Shown here: positions 38,324 to 46,062 of the stretch, in pieces
Layout of the letters: every line of letters begins with the position of its first letter
Numbering within the stretch: the stretch's first letter is position 1
Origin: a virus
Direction: 5' to 3' (one strand)
Virus record (IMG/VR): IMGVR_UViG_3300029955_000013
Location: 19,901 to 83,900 of that record
Length of the DNA stretch: 64,000 nucleotides
Translations under genes and position numbers: made by a program
The notes under the pieces: generated by a model
Databases searched by the model: none
The model's input: the letters and a program-made list of their open reading frames with translations, nothing else
Told to the model about the DNA's origin: nothing

Positions 38324-38468
38324 CGAGGCAATAGCAGGTAGCTCATGTACGTACCCTTCTGCAGACGTGGTCAAATCGTGAGCGAAGCATCAATCGTACC
38401 TGTCCACTGTAACGTGCAGTAGTAGCTGACTAAAAATACGAGACAAGTTGCGGAGAGACGCAACAAAC
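38324..38468 (+). other. Intergenic stretch with secondary structure
   Basis: CAGGTA (about 38335) and TACCTG (about 38396) can pair around a 55-base segment, and GTTGCG-GAGAGA-CGCAAC forms a hairpin near 38449-38466. No gene or full tRNA is seen. Confidence 0.4.
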
Positions 38469-38547
38469 GGTGAGGTGATGGAATTGGCAGACATTGGGGA
38501 TAGGATTCCCCTGCGCAAGCGTGGAGGTTCGAGTCCTCCCCTTACCA
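38469..38547 (+). tRNA. tRNA-Leu-like with long variable arm, odd anticodon loop
   Basis: GGTGAGG/CCTTACC acceptor, Leu-type D-arm (ATG-GAATTGGCAGA-CAT), short variable stem CGC-AA-GCG, T-arm GGAGG-TTCGAGT-CCTCC. The anticodon region GGGGATAGGATTCCCC gives a 6- or 8-base loop; TAG (Leu) is the likely anticodon. Confidence 0.65.
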
Positions 38548-38562
38548 CTTAAATTTAACGTT

Positions 38563-38829
38563 ATGACAAGTTTATTGAAGTTTAACAAGTCTGTTACCGA
38601 CAGGTTTACGCCTGCCGAGATCGGTGACATGTTGGTTGGCGAAAAGAAGTATGCCTTAGAGGTTGAGGGTGGTAACCGCGAGCCTACGGGCATCTTTAAG
38701 GACGAGGATGGCGACCTGTATGTTACCATACATGGTTACAAGGTTGGCCGCACAGACCTCGAGGTAGAGTTCGTGGTATTTCCACAATATGACAATCACA
38801 CAATTTTTCAAGCGAGGGTACAGATTTAA
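38563..38829 (+). CDS. Small beta-rich protein, unknown
   Basis: 88 residues from the ATG at 38563, after the tRNA. IFKDEDGDLYVTIHGYKVGRTDLEVEFVVFPQ is beta-rich. Its stop overlaps the next short gene. Confidence 0.5.
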   Translation: MTSLLKFNKSVTDRFTPAEIGDMLVGEKKYALEVEGGNREPTGIFKDEDGDLYVTIHGYKVGRTDLEVEFVVFPQYDNHTIFQARVQI

Positions 38830-38912
38830 TGGTAAAGAAGATATTGAGATTTTTCGGTTTGTGTAAACCAGAGAGCGTAGAAGATTTTAAACAGCGTATA
38901 TCCAATAGGTAA
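38829..38912 (+). CDS. 27-residue basic peptide gene
   Basis: Starts in TAATG overlap with the previous gene and ends in TAATG overlap with the next, which supports translation. The product is basic (MVKKILRFFGLCKPESVEDF). Function unknown. Confidence 0.45.
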   Translation: MVKKILRFFGLCKPESVEDFKQRISNR

Positions 38913-39334
38913 TGGCAAACTATTTCACGGTTCGGGATCTTATTGAGTTCATAACGAATAACAACATCCCAATGGATGCAAGGATTTATATGCAGCGTGT
39001 GGAAGACGTCTATTTCAACGGAGTGGATATTGGTGGGTGTGGCGGCTATGTGGACGATAACGGTGTTCGCAGTTGTTTTCCGCCTGGTTCTAAAGCTGAT
39101 GGGTGGAAGACTGTCAAGAAAGAGGGTTATGCTTATCGTAAGGCTTTGGAGTTGAACAGAAGGGTAGATGCTGGAGATTTTCACAACAAGGAAGATTTCC
39201 CGGATCTGGAAGACCCTGAGGTTTTAAGGTCGAGCGAGGAAAGGCTCGAGGAGCTCAAGGAACAGTATTATCCTTGCTTCTCTCCGGTTTACTATGCTGA
39301 TCAGAAGGATTTGTTTTTGGATGCACACTATTAA
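38912..39334 (+). CDS. Small protein, unknown
   Basis: 140 residues. Opens FTVRDLIEFITNNNIPMDARIYMQRVEDVYF, a pattern common in small phage proteins of about this size, then a Gly-rich VDIGGCGGYVDDNGVRSCFPPGS loop and an acidic helical end. Function unknown. Confidence 0.55.
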   Translation: MANYFTVRDLIEFITNNNIPMDARIYMQRVEDVYFNGVDIGGCGGYVDDNGVRSCFPPGSKADGWKTVKKEGYAYRKALELNRRVDAGDFHNKEDFPDLEDPEVLRSSEERLEELKEQYYPCFSPVYYADQKDLFLDAHY

Positions 39335-39345
39335 ATAAAAATTAT

Positions 39346-39564
39346 ATGGGATTGGTAGTTAACGTTACTTCTAAAGAGATTATTAGTGGCAAGTTTATGA
39401 AAACGCTCATGAAGTTGCAGGGTTATATTCAGGAAGCCAAGGGTGACATTGAGGTTAGCCAGAGTTACAGTGCTAAAGCTGTGCACTCACGGATGGAGCG
39501 GATCATGGAACTTATGGAAGAAGACATGACCGCATTGGCAAACTCGATACAATTACCAGAATGA
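39346..39564 (+). CDS. Small helical protein, unknown
   Basis: 72 residues, helical, Met/Glu-rich (MERIMELMEEDMTALANSIQ). Overlaps the next gene by 4 bases. Confidence 0.5.
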   Translation: MGLVVNVTSKEIISGKFMKTLMKLQGYIQEAKGDIEVSQSYSAKAVHSRMERIMELMEEDMTALANSIQLPE

Positions 39565-39806
39565 ACAAGTTTCTGCAAGAGGATTTTAAGGAAATTATTG
39601 ATCAGTTGTCAGAAAAGCTTGATCCAGGTAGCAAAAAAGTATTGCAAGAGGTGATAATGGATAATCTTGTCGAAATAAAAGAGAAATATCGTCTTTACAA
39701 GAATTCAGGCTCTGGCAGGATTAGCCTTAATTATACCCGTATTGCTATTGATTACTGGAGCCAAGTGCCTCATTTGATTGAGTTTCTTGAAAAATTTTTA
39801 GAGTAA
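39561..39806 (+). CDS. Small helical protein, unknown
   Basis: 81 residues, charged and helical (EDFKEIIDQLSEKLDPGSKKVLQEVIMDNLVEIKEKY). A tRNA begins 2 bases after its stop. Confidence 0.5.
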   Translation: MNKFLQEDFKEIIDQLSEKLDPGSKKVLQEVIMDNLVEIKEKYRLYKNSGSGRISLNYTRIAIDYWSQVPHLIEFLEKFLE

Positions 39807-39807
39807 T

Positions 39808-39880
39808 GGCACTGTAGACCAACGGGAGAGTCAACGGCTTTAAACCCCGTCAAGTGTCGGTTCGAGTCCGACCAGTGCTA
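39808..39880 (+). tRNA. tRNA with Leu anticodon (TAA), short variable loop
   Basis: GGCACTG/CAGTGCT acceptor, anticodon arm ACGGC-TTTAAAC-CCCGT with one C-C mismatch, variable loop CAAGT, T-arm GTCGG-TTCGAGT-CCGAC. Aligns well with the TAG tRNA at 40921; neither has the usual Leu long arm. Confidence 0.72.
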
Positions 39881-39894
39881 CAAAAAATAAAAGC

Positions 39895-40428
39895 ATGCCG
39901 CAATCTACGATTGAGTTAAGGGATAAGTTTTGGCACAGGGACGAAGATGGTGTTCCAACGTCGGATGGGATAGAGGAGTGTGAGGACATACTAAGGAAGT
40001 ATGGCGTTACATTTGCTCGTGGGTACATAAGTACCACCGGAATCGATGTTGACATATCTGAAGAACTTAACGATGCCATCGAGTTCTTGGTTTATGAGTG
40101 GGACTATGCTTTCGACGGTTACGTCCAGGACAGGAGTCCGGAGAAAGAGACAGTATCAATATCCAAGGAACTTGCGATAGAGATCATAAAGGTCATAACT
40201 GATAAGACGGATAACGGTTATGAGTGGCGCAATCTCGCAGGCATAGAGTATGAGTTGTTCAAGTTCATGTTCATAGAGGAGATGCCTTATAACTCATACA
40301 AGGACCTAAGCGACGACGAGCTGCGTAAAGCAGTTCACATCTATGCGAAGGACAATCAGTACAGGTGGTATGGTCAGCCCATAGATCAAATAGAAGACGT
40401 GGAAGTAAATGCGGAGGATTTTGGTTAA
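39895..40428 (+). CDS. Acidic protein, unknown
   Basis: 177 residues, strongly acidic (ISEELNDAIEFLVYEWDYAFDGYVQD, QPIDQIEDVEVNAEDFG), mixed alpha/beta. Single gene between two tRNAs. After it, a short sequence (TAATAAAGTCGGTG) occurs twice at about 40427 and 40471. No family recognised. Confidence 0.55.
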   Translation: MPQSTIELRDKFWHRDEDGVPTSDGIEECEDILRKYGVTFARGYISTTGIDVDISEELNDAIEFLVYEWDYAFDGYVQDRSPEKETVSISKELAIEIIKVITDKTDNGYEWRNLAGIEYELFKFMFIEEMPYNSYKDLSDDELRKAVHIYAKDNQYRWYGQPIDQIEDVEVNAEDFG

Positions 40429-40534
40429 TAAAGTCGGTGGCATTGTTTGACTTGTGATTTTTTAGTGTAATAAAGTCGGTGCGAATTCTGGATTCGAGTT
40501 GTAAACCGAATAATAAAAACTAAAATTGAAGCAA

Positions 40535-40891
40535 ATGTTTAAGTATGTGTCTATTGACGAGTTAGTTGGTAAGGTCTTTAAAGAAGTAACTGCAAGTGTT
40601 GACGAAATGTATTTTATCGCGGAGACGGGAGAGAGATACACGTTCTATCACGACCAGGACTGTTGTGAGTGTGTTAGCATAGAGGATATTGATGGAGACA
40701 TCAGTGATCTTGTTTGCACTCCGATCACGATGGCTGAGGAGACTGTAATGGCAGCAACGGAAGAAGAGTGTAGTGAAAGTGGCACCTGGACTTACTACCG
40801 TTTTGCGACTGTAAGAGGTTACGTTACGGTTAGGTGGTTTGGTTCTTCTAACGGCTATTATTCTGAGGGCGTTTCGTTCGTGAAGTGTTAA
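40535..40891 (+). CDS. Small acidic Cys-containing phage protein
   Basis: 118 residues from the ATG at 40535. ITxYTFYHDQDCCECVSIEDIDGDISDLVCTPITMAEE (starting at TGERYTF) is a recognisable pattern of a widespread uncharacterised phage family (F-Y-H-x-Q-D-C-C-E-x-V-x-I-E-D-I). The paired Cys and acidic residues could bind metal. Function unknown. Confidence 0.65.
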   Translation: MFKYVSIDELVGKVFKEVTASVDEMYFIAETGERYTFYHDQDCCECVSIEDIDGDISDLVCTPITMAEETVMAATEEECSESGTWTYYRFATVRGYVTVRWFGSSNGYYSEGVSFVKC

Positions 40892-40920
40892 GATGTTTGG
40901 GGTGAAACTCCCCATAAATT

Positions 40921-40993
40921 GGTCCTGTAGCCCAATGGCAGAGGCGATAGGCTTAGAACCTATTTAGTGTCAGTTCGAGTCTGACCAGGACTA
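40921..40993 (+). tRNA. tRNA with Leu anticodon (TAG), short variable loop
   Basis: GGTCCTG/CAGGACT acceptor, D-arm GCC-CAATGGCAGA-GGC, perfect ATAGG-CTTAGAA-CCTAT anticodon arm, 5-base variable loop TTAGT, T-arm GTCAG-TTCGAGT-CTGAC. A canonical class I tRNA in every arm, though Leu tRNAs are class II. Confidence 0.8.
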
Positions 40994-41008
40994 CTTTAAA
41001 ATGAGCAA

Positions 41009-41167
41009 ATGGGTGTTGTAATTTTCTTTGCGTTATTGTTAGCAGCTTTTTTGATCGCTATGGTTATCGTTGCTTATGATTTTTACTGCGAGAGGAAGGA
41101 GAAAGATGGCAACTTGACATGGAAGCAATATTTTGATAACAAGAAACCTGATATGGGTGACTATTAA
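41009..41167 (+). CDS. 52-residue membrane protein
   Basis: ATG at 41009 gives a membrane span (VVIFFALLLAAFLIAMVIVAY) followed by a charged tail (CERKEKDGNLTWKQYFDNKK). A competing ATG at 41001 gives only six residues. Function unknown. Confidence 0.5.
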   Translation: MGVVIFFALLLAAFLIAMVIVAYDFYCERKEKDGNLTWKQYFDNKKPDMGDY

Positions 41168-41195
41168 CGTTTAATATTGCTCTATAAATAATTTT

Positions 41196-41657
41196 ATGAA
41201 AGATTTTGTTAAGAAGATCGACTCTATAGATCAGTTTCCGCCAGAATGTCTTGCGGAATGTTTGCCTGATTTTTTAAAGAAGTCTCGTTCGAAAGATAAT
41301 GAGCTTGAGTTGGACGATCTGATAGAGGTCATAGTTTGTTATGGCGATCGCGAGGAGTCAATCGAATCGCTTTACGTTAATTTCACTTATAGCTACACAA
41401 CAAAGAACTGGTTGTTCCAAGCTTTCGGTAGCCAGTATCGTAAGGGTGATTTGCTTTGTGATGAGGAAAATGAAAACTACATAACGGTTACAGACATTGC
41501 TGCGAAGAATAAGTACAATGAAGAGCGGCATGATAAGAAGAAGGAGGCTCGCATAAGGCAGTGGGGTGATTTGTTTTCGAGGCACACGAAAGAAGAGTTA
41601 CTTGTAGTGCTGAGCCAAATTGATTTCCCTAAAAGCATTATCGGCAAGATAAGATAG
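41196..41657 (+). CDS. Helical protein, unknown
   Basis: 153 residues with an acidic N-terminal part (DNELELDDLIEVIVCYGDREESIESLYV), a SYTTKNWLFQAFGSQYRKGDLL middle and a basic helical end. No family recognised. Confidence 0.5.
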   Translation: MKDFVKKIDSIDQFPPECLAECLPDFLKKSRSKDNELELDDLIEVIVCYGDREESIESLYVNFTYSYTTKNWLFQAFGSQYRKGDLLCDEENENYITVTDIAAKNKYNEERHDKKKEARIRQWGDLFSRHTKEELLVVLSQIDFPKSIIGKIR

Positions 41658-41670
41658 TTATAAAAATGTT

Positions 41671-41742
41671 AATCGAGTACCTCAGAGGCCAGAGGCCAGA
41701 GGGATCGACGGAAAGTCGGTGGTTCGACTCCACTCTCGATTT
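41671..41742 (+). pseudogene. tRNA-like element without a recognisable anticodon arm
   Basis: Acceptor AATCGAG/CTCGATT and T-arm GGTGG-TTCGACT-CCACT are intact and total length is 72 bases, but the middle is a direct repeat (AGAGGCC twice plus AGAGG) and a CGAC-GGAAA-GTCG hairpin. No 7-base anticodon loop can be placed. Confidence 0.55.
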
Positions 41743-41757
41743 CAATAAATTATTCAC

Positions 41758-42066
41758 ATGATAGTCAAGAAGAGATTTCCAAGTTTTTTCAGCGGCTACG
41801 AGGCCGACAAGACGATACACGAGGTATCTACGCATGATGAGCTGATGGAAATAAATTGGGTAAAGGACAAGGTTAAAATTCCAGGTCACATTGGGATTTT
41901 CTACTCGAAGATTCACTTGAACGATACGCCTTATTATCTCATGGCTCTTTCCAAAAGTGATAAAGAAATTATTTATTCTGTTATAGGATACGTGTACGGT
42001 GATGCGGCCCTTTTAGGTTTGACCGACTATACAGACTATATCAAGAAATACAACAGTACCAAGTGA
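41758..42066 (+). CDS. Small protein, unknown
   Basis: 102 residues, mixed alpha/beta (VKIPGHIGIFYSKIHLNDTPYYLMALSKSDKEIIYSVIGYVYG). Located between two irregular tRNA genes. No family recognised. Confidence 0.5.
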   Translation: MIVKKRFPSFFSGYEADKTIHEVSTHDELMEINWVKDKVKIPGHIGIFYSKIHLNDTPYYLMALSKSDKEIIYSVIGYVYGDAALLGLTDYTDYIKKYNSTK

Positions 42067-42112
42067 AATTAGCTGTACCGCTTCAAGAGATAGTGGAGTT
42101 TGCGGTACGAAT

Positions 42113-42214
42113 GCCCGGTTGGCGAAACTGGTAGACGCACTGCCTTGTACTTTTAACGAGGAACAAGGTGGCAGCGCCCGAAAGGGTGTGGGAGTTCGAA
42201 TCTCCCATCGGGTA
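42113..42214 (+). tRNA. tRNA-Leu-type gene with about 18 surplus bases in the anticodon arm
   Basis: GCCCGGT/ATCGGGT acceptor, Leu-type D-arm GCG-AAACTGGTAGA-CGC, variable arm CGCCC-GAAA-GGGTG and T-arm GGGAG-TTCGAAT-CTCCC are all regular. The anticodon stem CTGCC/GGCAG encloses 25 bases instead of 7 (starting TTGTAC and ending ACAAGGT). An alternative stem CCTTGT/ACAAGG can form inside. This is either an intron-like insertion or an inactive gene. Confidence 0.7.
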
Positions 42215-42284
42215 GGAGTATAAAGTTAATACCTGCACGTGGTATGCTCTGCACACAGATTTATTCTGTGACTAAATTTAACTT

Positions 42285-42521
42285 ATGATCGCGGAATTTA
42301 CTGACGACCTGGTTGATTTCGTCGATCACCATGATTGTTCCATGCACCTCGACATGTTCGACAGCGCCAAGGATAAGGTTTTTAAGTTCGGCGACTGGAA
42401 GCTTAGGTTTGTCCACGACGAAATTGCTGATTGTGATGTTTTTTACGTTTCTTTGATCTCAGATTTAAAGAGACTGAACAATGAGTACAAGCCATACCCG
42501 AATTCCGGAAAGCCTCGATGA
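42285..42521 (+). CDS. Small acidic protein, unknown
   Basis: 78 residues rich in Asp and His (FTDDLVDFVDHHDCSMHLDMFD). Its 3' end overlaps the next gene by 41 bases in another frame. Confidence 0.5.
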   Translation: MIAEFTDDLVDFVDHHDCSMHLDMFDSAKDKVFKFGDWKLRFVHDEIADCDVFYVSLISDLKRLNNEYKPYPNSGKPR

Positions 42522-42885
42522 GGCGGTAGACATAATAGTATCAAGCACCTCGCCGGAGGTGATAGAGAAATACAAGACCCTCACTGAAAAAGAGATCCTC
42601 AGCGGATCGCACCACTCGCTCGGCATGAGCATTAGGAACAACTGGCACCTATGGTGGGAGGAAAGTCATACTTACGATGAGTGGCCAAAAGAAAAACCAA
42701 AGTTAGTAGAAGAGTTTAATGCGCTCGGCATATACCATGCAGACGACATGAGCGGCATCATATTGTCTTCCGCCATAAGGCGGATACAGGACAAGCCACG
42801 TAAGCTCAATGAGGAAGTTGCGAAGTACAAGAAGTTCTGGGCGAAGCAGGGCTTCGAGGATGGGATATTTAAACCTAAAAAATAA
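42481..42885 (+). CDS. DUF6794-like protein
   Basis: 134 residues. IPESLDEAVDIIVSSTSPEVIEKYKTLTEKEILSGSHHSLGMSIRNNWHLWW followed by LGIYHADDMSGIILSSAIRRI matches a family known from bacteria and phages with the order P-x-[ST]-L-x-E-A ... HHxLGxxIRNxWxLW ... DDMSxxI. Biochemical function is not established. It precedes the RNA ligase gene by 15 bases. Confidence 0.7.
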   Translation: MSTSHTRIPESLDEAVDIIVSSTSPEVIEKYKTLTEKEILSGSHHSLGMSIRNNWHLWWEESHTYDEWPKEKPKLVEEFNALGIYHADDMSGIILSSAIRRIQDKPRKLNEEVAKYKKFWAKQGFEDGIFKPKK

Positions 42886-42900
42886 TTATATTTTACATAA

Positions 42901-44037
42901 ATGTTTGGACAGATTAACACAAGGAAGGACTTGCCGCACTATGGTTACCCTTCGATCGAGCAGTTTAGGACGGTGATACACAATGTGAACCACAAGGCTC
43001 ACTACGTTGGCCAGGACGAGAACGGAGATGCCATATACGATCAGACGAGACAGAAGCCGACGCTAAAATTCATCGGTACCACGAAGCTGCATGGCACTAA
43101 CTGCGCGGTGGTAATTGACATCAAGAACGAGATAGTTTACTTCCAGTCGAGAGATAACGTGATAACGCCGGCTGAGGACAATGCGGGAGCAGCTACTTAC
43201 CTCGCCTCTATACAGCAGGACATTGTGAATATGGTTAAGGAGGTGATCCAGGAAGAATTCTACGCAAACGAAGTGTATAATTTCACGATACTCGAGACTA
43301 TGCACAAAGAGGACAAGAACAAGTTCGATACGATAGTTATTTACGGCGAGTGGTGCGGCGGCAGCATTCAGAAGGGAGTGGCTTTGAACGGGCTTGACAA
43401 GATGTTCGTAGTGTTCGACGTCGCCTTCATAGACAGCACCGCCGAGATAAAGCACAAGCGCTGGAAGTCTTACGATTTCGTGCAGAGGATCAAGTTGCCA
43501 AGCAAGAGGGTTTACAACATACTCGACTACAAGGTTTGGGACATCGACATCGATTTTAAGGCGCCTACGTTGTCGCAAAATGATTTGATTGACATAACTA
43601 CTGAGGTTGAGGCTCACTGTCCCGTTGGGCTTGCTTTTGGCAAGGATGGCATAGGAGAGGGAGTTGTTTGGAAGTGCATTACGCCGCCCTACGACGGTGA
43701 TTCGGGCTACTGGATGAAGGTCAAGGGGGAGAAACACTCTTCCTCGAAGGTGAAGACAATTGCGGCAGTCGATGTTGAGAAAGTAAGGAACGTGATTGAG
43801 TTCGTCGACAACGTCGTGACGGAGAGCAGGTGTCTGCAGTCGATCGACAAATTGAGGGAGGCTGGCAAGCCGCTGACGAGAGCGAGCCTCGGCGATTACC
43901 TCAGGTGGATATTCAACGACATCGTAAAGGAGGAGACCGACACGATGGTCGCGAACGGCATAGAGGCCAAGGCTGTTGGCGGTGCGATTTCCAACAAGGC
44001 GAGGGAGTGGTTCTTCGCGAACGAGTTGAATTTTTAA
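42901..44037 (+). CDS. RNA ligase, T4 Rnl2-like
   Basis: 378 residues. Nucleotidyltransferase motifs in order: I, KLHGT with adenylated Lys62 (62-66); Ia, FQSRDN (81-86); III, VIYGEWCGG (146-154); IV, EGVVWK (253-258); V, WMKVKG (271-276). Rnl2 enzymes join 3'-OH and 5'-phosphate RNA ends, typically to repair nicked duplexes such as cleaved tRNAs. The C-terminal 100 residues are helical as in Rnl2. Its placement in a tRNA array suggests repair or processing of tRNA. Confidence 0.88.
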   Translation: MFGQINTRKDLPHYGYPSIEQFRTVIHNVNHKAHYVGQDENGDAIYDQTRQKPTLKFIGTTKLHGTNCAVVIDIKNEIVYFQSRDNVITPAEDNAGAATYLASIQQDIVNMVKEVIQEEFYANEVYNFTILETMHKEDKNKFDTIVIYGEWCGGSIQKGVALNGLDKMFVVFDVAFIDSTAEIKHKRWKSYDFVQRIKLPSKRVYNILDYKVWDIDIDFKAPTLSQNDLIDITTEVEAHCPVGLAFGKDGIGEGVVWKCITPPYDGDSGYWMKVKGEKHSSSKVKTIAAVDVEKVRNVIEFVDNVVTESRCLQSIDKLREAGKPLTRASLGDYLRWIFNDIVKEETDTMVANGIEAKAVGGAISNKAREWFFANELNF

Positions 44038-44047
44038 ACATAATAAA

Positions 44048-44080
44048 TGGGAGGAGGCATAAAGGCTTCCTTCCTCTTTT
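44048..44080 (+). terminator. Probable intrinsic terminator after the RNA ligase gene
   Basis: AGGAGGC and GCTTCCT form a 7-bp stem with one G-T pair, followed by a CTTTT run. Confidence 0.6.
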
Positions 44081-44084
44081 AAGC

Positions 44085-44537
44085 ATGAAACCTATACTGG
44101 AGATAAAGAGCAAAACAGGCGTGTTGCATTTCAGGCGTTGGAAGCTGTTCGGTACGGCCTGGTTCAGCGTTTTCCTGCACGGTATCTATGAGAGCGACAA
44201 AGACAAACACATGCACAACCATCCGTGGTCCTATTGCTCGATAATAGTCAAGGGTGAGTATGTTGAGGAGTATCTCGATGGATCGGACACGAAGATTAGG
44301 TTCAGAAATTCGAGGCCTTTGAGGAACTTTTACAATCCAAAGTACTGGCCTCAACTGTTCAAGTTTCAGCCATCGACGAGGTTCCACAAGATTCTAAAAC
44401 TGGTTACGCCGGTTGTTTACTCAATCGTAATCGCGAGGACGAACGACACGAGGCTTTGGGGATATAACGTTGACGGCAAATTCATCGACAACATTACTTA
44501 CAGGGAATTGAAGAATAATGGGAAACTTGAAGATTGA
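44085..44537 (+). CDS. Cupin-like small protein
   Basis: 151 residues from the ATG at 44085; the frame stays open upstream through the RNA ligase gene but that part is a shadow. KDKHMHNHPWSYCSIIVKGEYVEEYLDG has the H-x-H...G-x-Y-x-E pattern of the cupin metal site, and FHKILKLVTPVVYSIVI gives the later strands. Function unknown; common as an unassigned phage protein. Confidence 0.65.
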   Translation: MKPILEIKSKTGVLHFRRWKLFGTAWFSVFLHGIYESDKDKHMHNHPWSYCSIIVKGEYVEEYLDGSDTKIRFRNSRPLRNFYNPKYWPQLFKFQPSTRFHKILKLVTPVVYSIVIARTNDTRLWGYNVDGKFIDNITYRELKNNGKLED

Positions 44538-44585
44538 TATAACCACCGGTTTCAGTTAAAATGTTTTTATTAAATTTTAAGTAGA

Positions 44586-44846
44586 ATGACGAGGCTTGAG
44601 AAGATAAATGGTTTCCTGTCAGATCCTGTATTTATGGCCAAGGCGAAGCCTGAGGTTATAGAAAAGTTCAAGAAAGAGGCTGCTTACCTTGATGGGGTGG
44701 TATTCGATACGATCGTATTGCCGGTTGTGGAGTGGCTCAAGAGCACAAAAGTGAAAGTTAATTTCGACCCCGAGAATAAGTTCGTACATTTGAAGTTCAG
44801 AAGCGACATAAAAAACCACGTAATACATGAGATACACTTCTCTTAA
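44586..44846 (+). CDS. Small protein, unknown
   Basis: 86 residues with a helical start and a beta-rich end (VKVNFDPENKFVHLKFRSDIKNHVIHEIHF). Nine bases separate it from the next gene. Confidence 0.5.
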   Translation: MTRLEKINGFLSDPVFMAKAKPEVIEKFKKEAAYLDGVVFDTIVLPVVEWLKSTKVKVNFDPENKFVHLKFRSDIKNHVIHEIHFS

Positions 44847-44855
44847 AACAATTTT

Positions 44856-45053
44856 ATGAAGATAGTAGACACTTTTCTGGTATACGATGCTGACGATCGC
44901 TATTACAAGACCTTTAAGAAGATACATTTGCTTGTAAATGGCAGTTACGTAGAGGAGATTCCGGGCATGAAGGACACGGATTATAAGGTAGTGTCGAAGG
45001 AAGACTTCGACCGTTGGTCCGCAATGATGTCCGAGAAATTAAAAGTTAGTTAG
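44856..45053 (+). CDS. Small protein, unknown
   Basis: 65 residues (FLVYDADDRYYKTFKKIHLLVNGSYVEEIPGMKD...). The last base of its TAG stop is the first base of the following tRNA. Confidence 0.5.
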   Translation: MKIVDTFLVYDADDRYYKTFKKIHLLVNGSYVEEIPGMKDTDYKVVSKEDFDRWSAMMSEKLKVS

Positions 45054-45133
45054 CCCCTTGCTGTAATTGGTTAGCCAGGTTGGTCTCAAAAACCAGCGCA
45101 GAAATGCATGAGGGTTCGATTCCCTCAGGGGTT
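45053..45133 (+). tRNA. tRNA-Leu (CAA), class II
   Basis: Anticodon arm TTGGT-CTCAAAA-ACCAG, variable arm with GCA-GAAA-TGC, T-arm GAGGG-TTCGATT-CCCTC, acceptor GCCCCTT/CAGGGGT with one mismatch. This is the normal long-arm form for Leu. Confidence 0.82.
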
Positions 45134-45200
45134 ACGCAGTCTTTTCTGTGGTCGTAAAAATATAATTTTGGACTTAATTTTTTTTTCATTTACTCCGTTG

Positions 45201-45208
45201 TATTTAAA
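45201..45208 (+). promoter_or_regulatory. TATTTAAA box before the GT-A glycosyltransferase
   Basis: 17 bases before the ATG at 45226, following a T-rich tract. Confidence 0.5.
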
Positions 45209-45225
45209 GAAAAAACGGGGTAAAA

Positions 45226-46056
45226 ATGAAACTGGAAGCAGTGGTAGTGTCTATAAATTATAGCGATTTTCTCAAACACACTCTATCTCAGAACAAGCAG
45301 TTCTTCGACAAAATTGTCGTTGTTACTGATGATAAGGACTTGGATACCAAGAAGGTGTGTGATTTTTACGGCGTCGAGTGTGTTTGCACCGGCCTCGTTT
45401 ACGAGGGTGACAGTAAGGTTCCCAACAAGGGGATTGCTATTAACGAGGGCCTGAAGAGGCTCGATTTGGACGGATGGGTCATTCAGCTCGATGCTGATAT
45501 ATGGTTGCCAAAGCTTACCAGGGAGTTGCTCGACAGGTTCCCGCTCCAGAAAGACCACATTTACGGCGTTGACAGGTTCATGTGTAACTCTTATGAGGAT
45601 TGGATGAAGTTCTTAAATGAGAACAAGAAACCAATGCACGAGAGCTGGATCTACATGCACACCGATTTCTTCCCAATAGGGACGAGGCTCGTTCAGTACA
45701 AAGGTGAGGGATATTGGCCGATAGGATTCTTCCAACTTTGGAATCCGAACGGGAGTGGTGTAAAGACTTACCCTACTCATAAGGTTGGTTTCGACAGGAC
45801 CGACGTTCTTCACCTGAAGCAGTTCAAGAAGGGGAAGAGGTCTTTCATACCGGACTTCATTTGCGTTCACCTTGCGAGCCAATCACACGCACAGGGCCAA
45901 AACTGGAGGGGAAGGAGCACGGCTAAATTCGGTCCTAAGGACGATAGCCTTACGGAGGTGCCTAAGAAGTCTATTTGGAAAAAAATATTTGACATATTAA
46001 CCTTTGTATTGGATTTGTTCCTAAATTTGTTTAGGAAAGGATACAAATCAGAATAA
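45226..46056 (+). CDS. Glycosyltransferase, GT2-like (GT-A fold)
   Basis: 276 residues. LEAVVVSINYSDFLKHTLSQNKQFFDKIVVVTD is the nucleotide-binding start, VPNKGIAINEGLKRL and WVIQLDADIWLP give the DxD metal site (LDADIW). The acceptor region has YGVDRFMCNSYEDW and VHLASQSHAQGQNWRGR. The C-terminal 25 residues are hydrophobic and basic (IFDILTFVLDLFLNLFRKGYK) and may bind membrane. It heads a unit behind a TATTTAAA box. It may modify a surface or virion sugar. Confidence 0.8.
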   Translation: MKLEAVVVSINYSDFLKHTLSQNKQFFDKIVVVTDDKDLDTKKVCDFYGVECVCTGLVYEGDSKVPNKGIAINEGLKRLDLDGWVIQLDADIWLPKLTRELLDRFPLQKDHIYGVDRFMCNSYEDWMKFLNENKKPMHESWIYMHTDFFPIGTRLVQYKGEGYWPIGFFQLWNPNGSGVKTYPTHKVGFDRTDVLHLKQFKKGKRSFIPDFICVHLASQSHAQGQNWRGRSTAKFGPKDDSLTEVPKKSIWKKIFDILTFVLDLFLNLFRKGYKSE

Positions 46057-46062
46057 AAATTT

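Noticed and set aside
40427-40485. Short direct repeat TAATAAAGTCGGTG
   Set aside because: Just two copies of 14 bases in an AT-rich gap; no structure or array, so treated as minor.
43830-44084. Upstream extension of the cupin-like frame through the RNA ligase gene
   Set aside because: The extension has an Arg/Gly-rich shadow composition and overlaps clear ligase motifs; the ATG at 44085 follows a terminator and gives the domain start.
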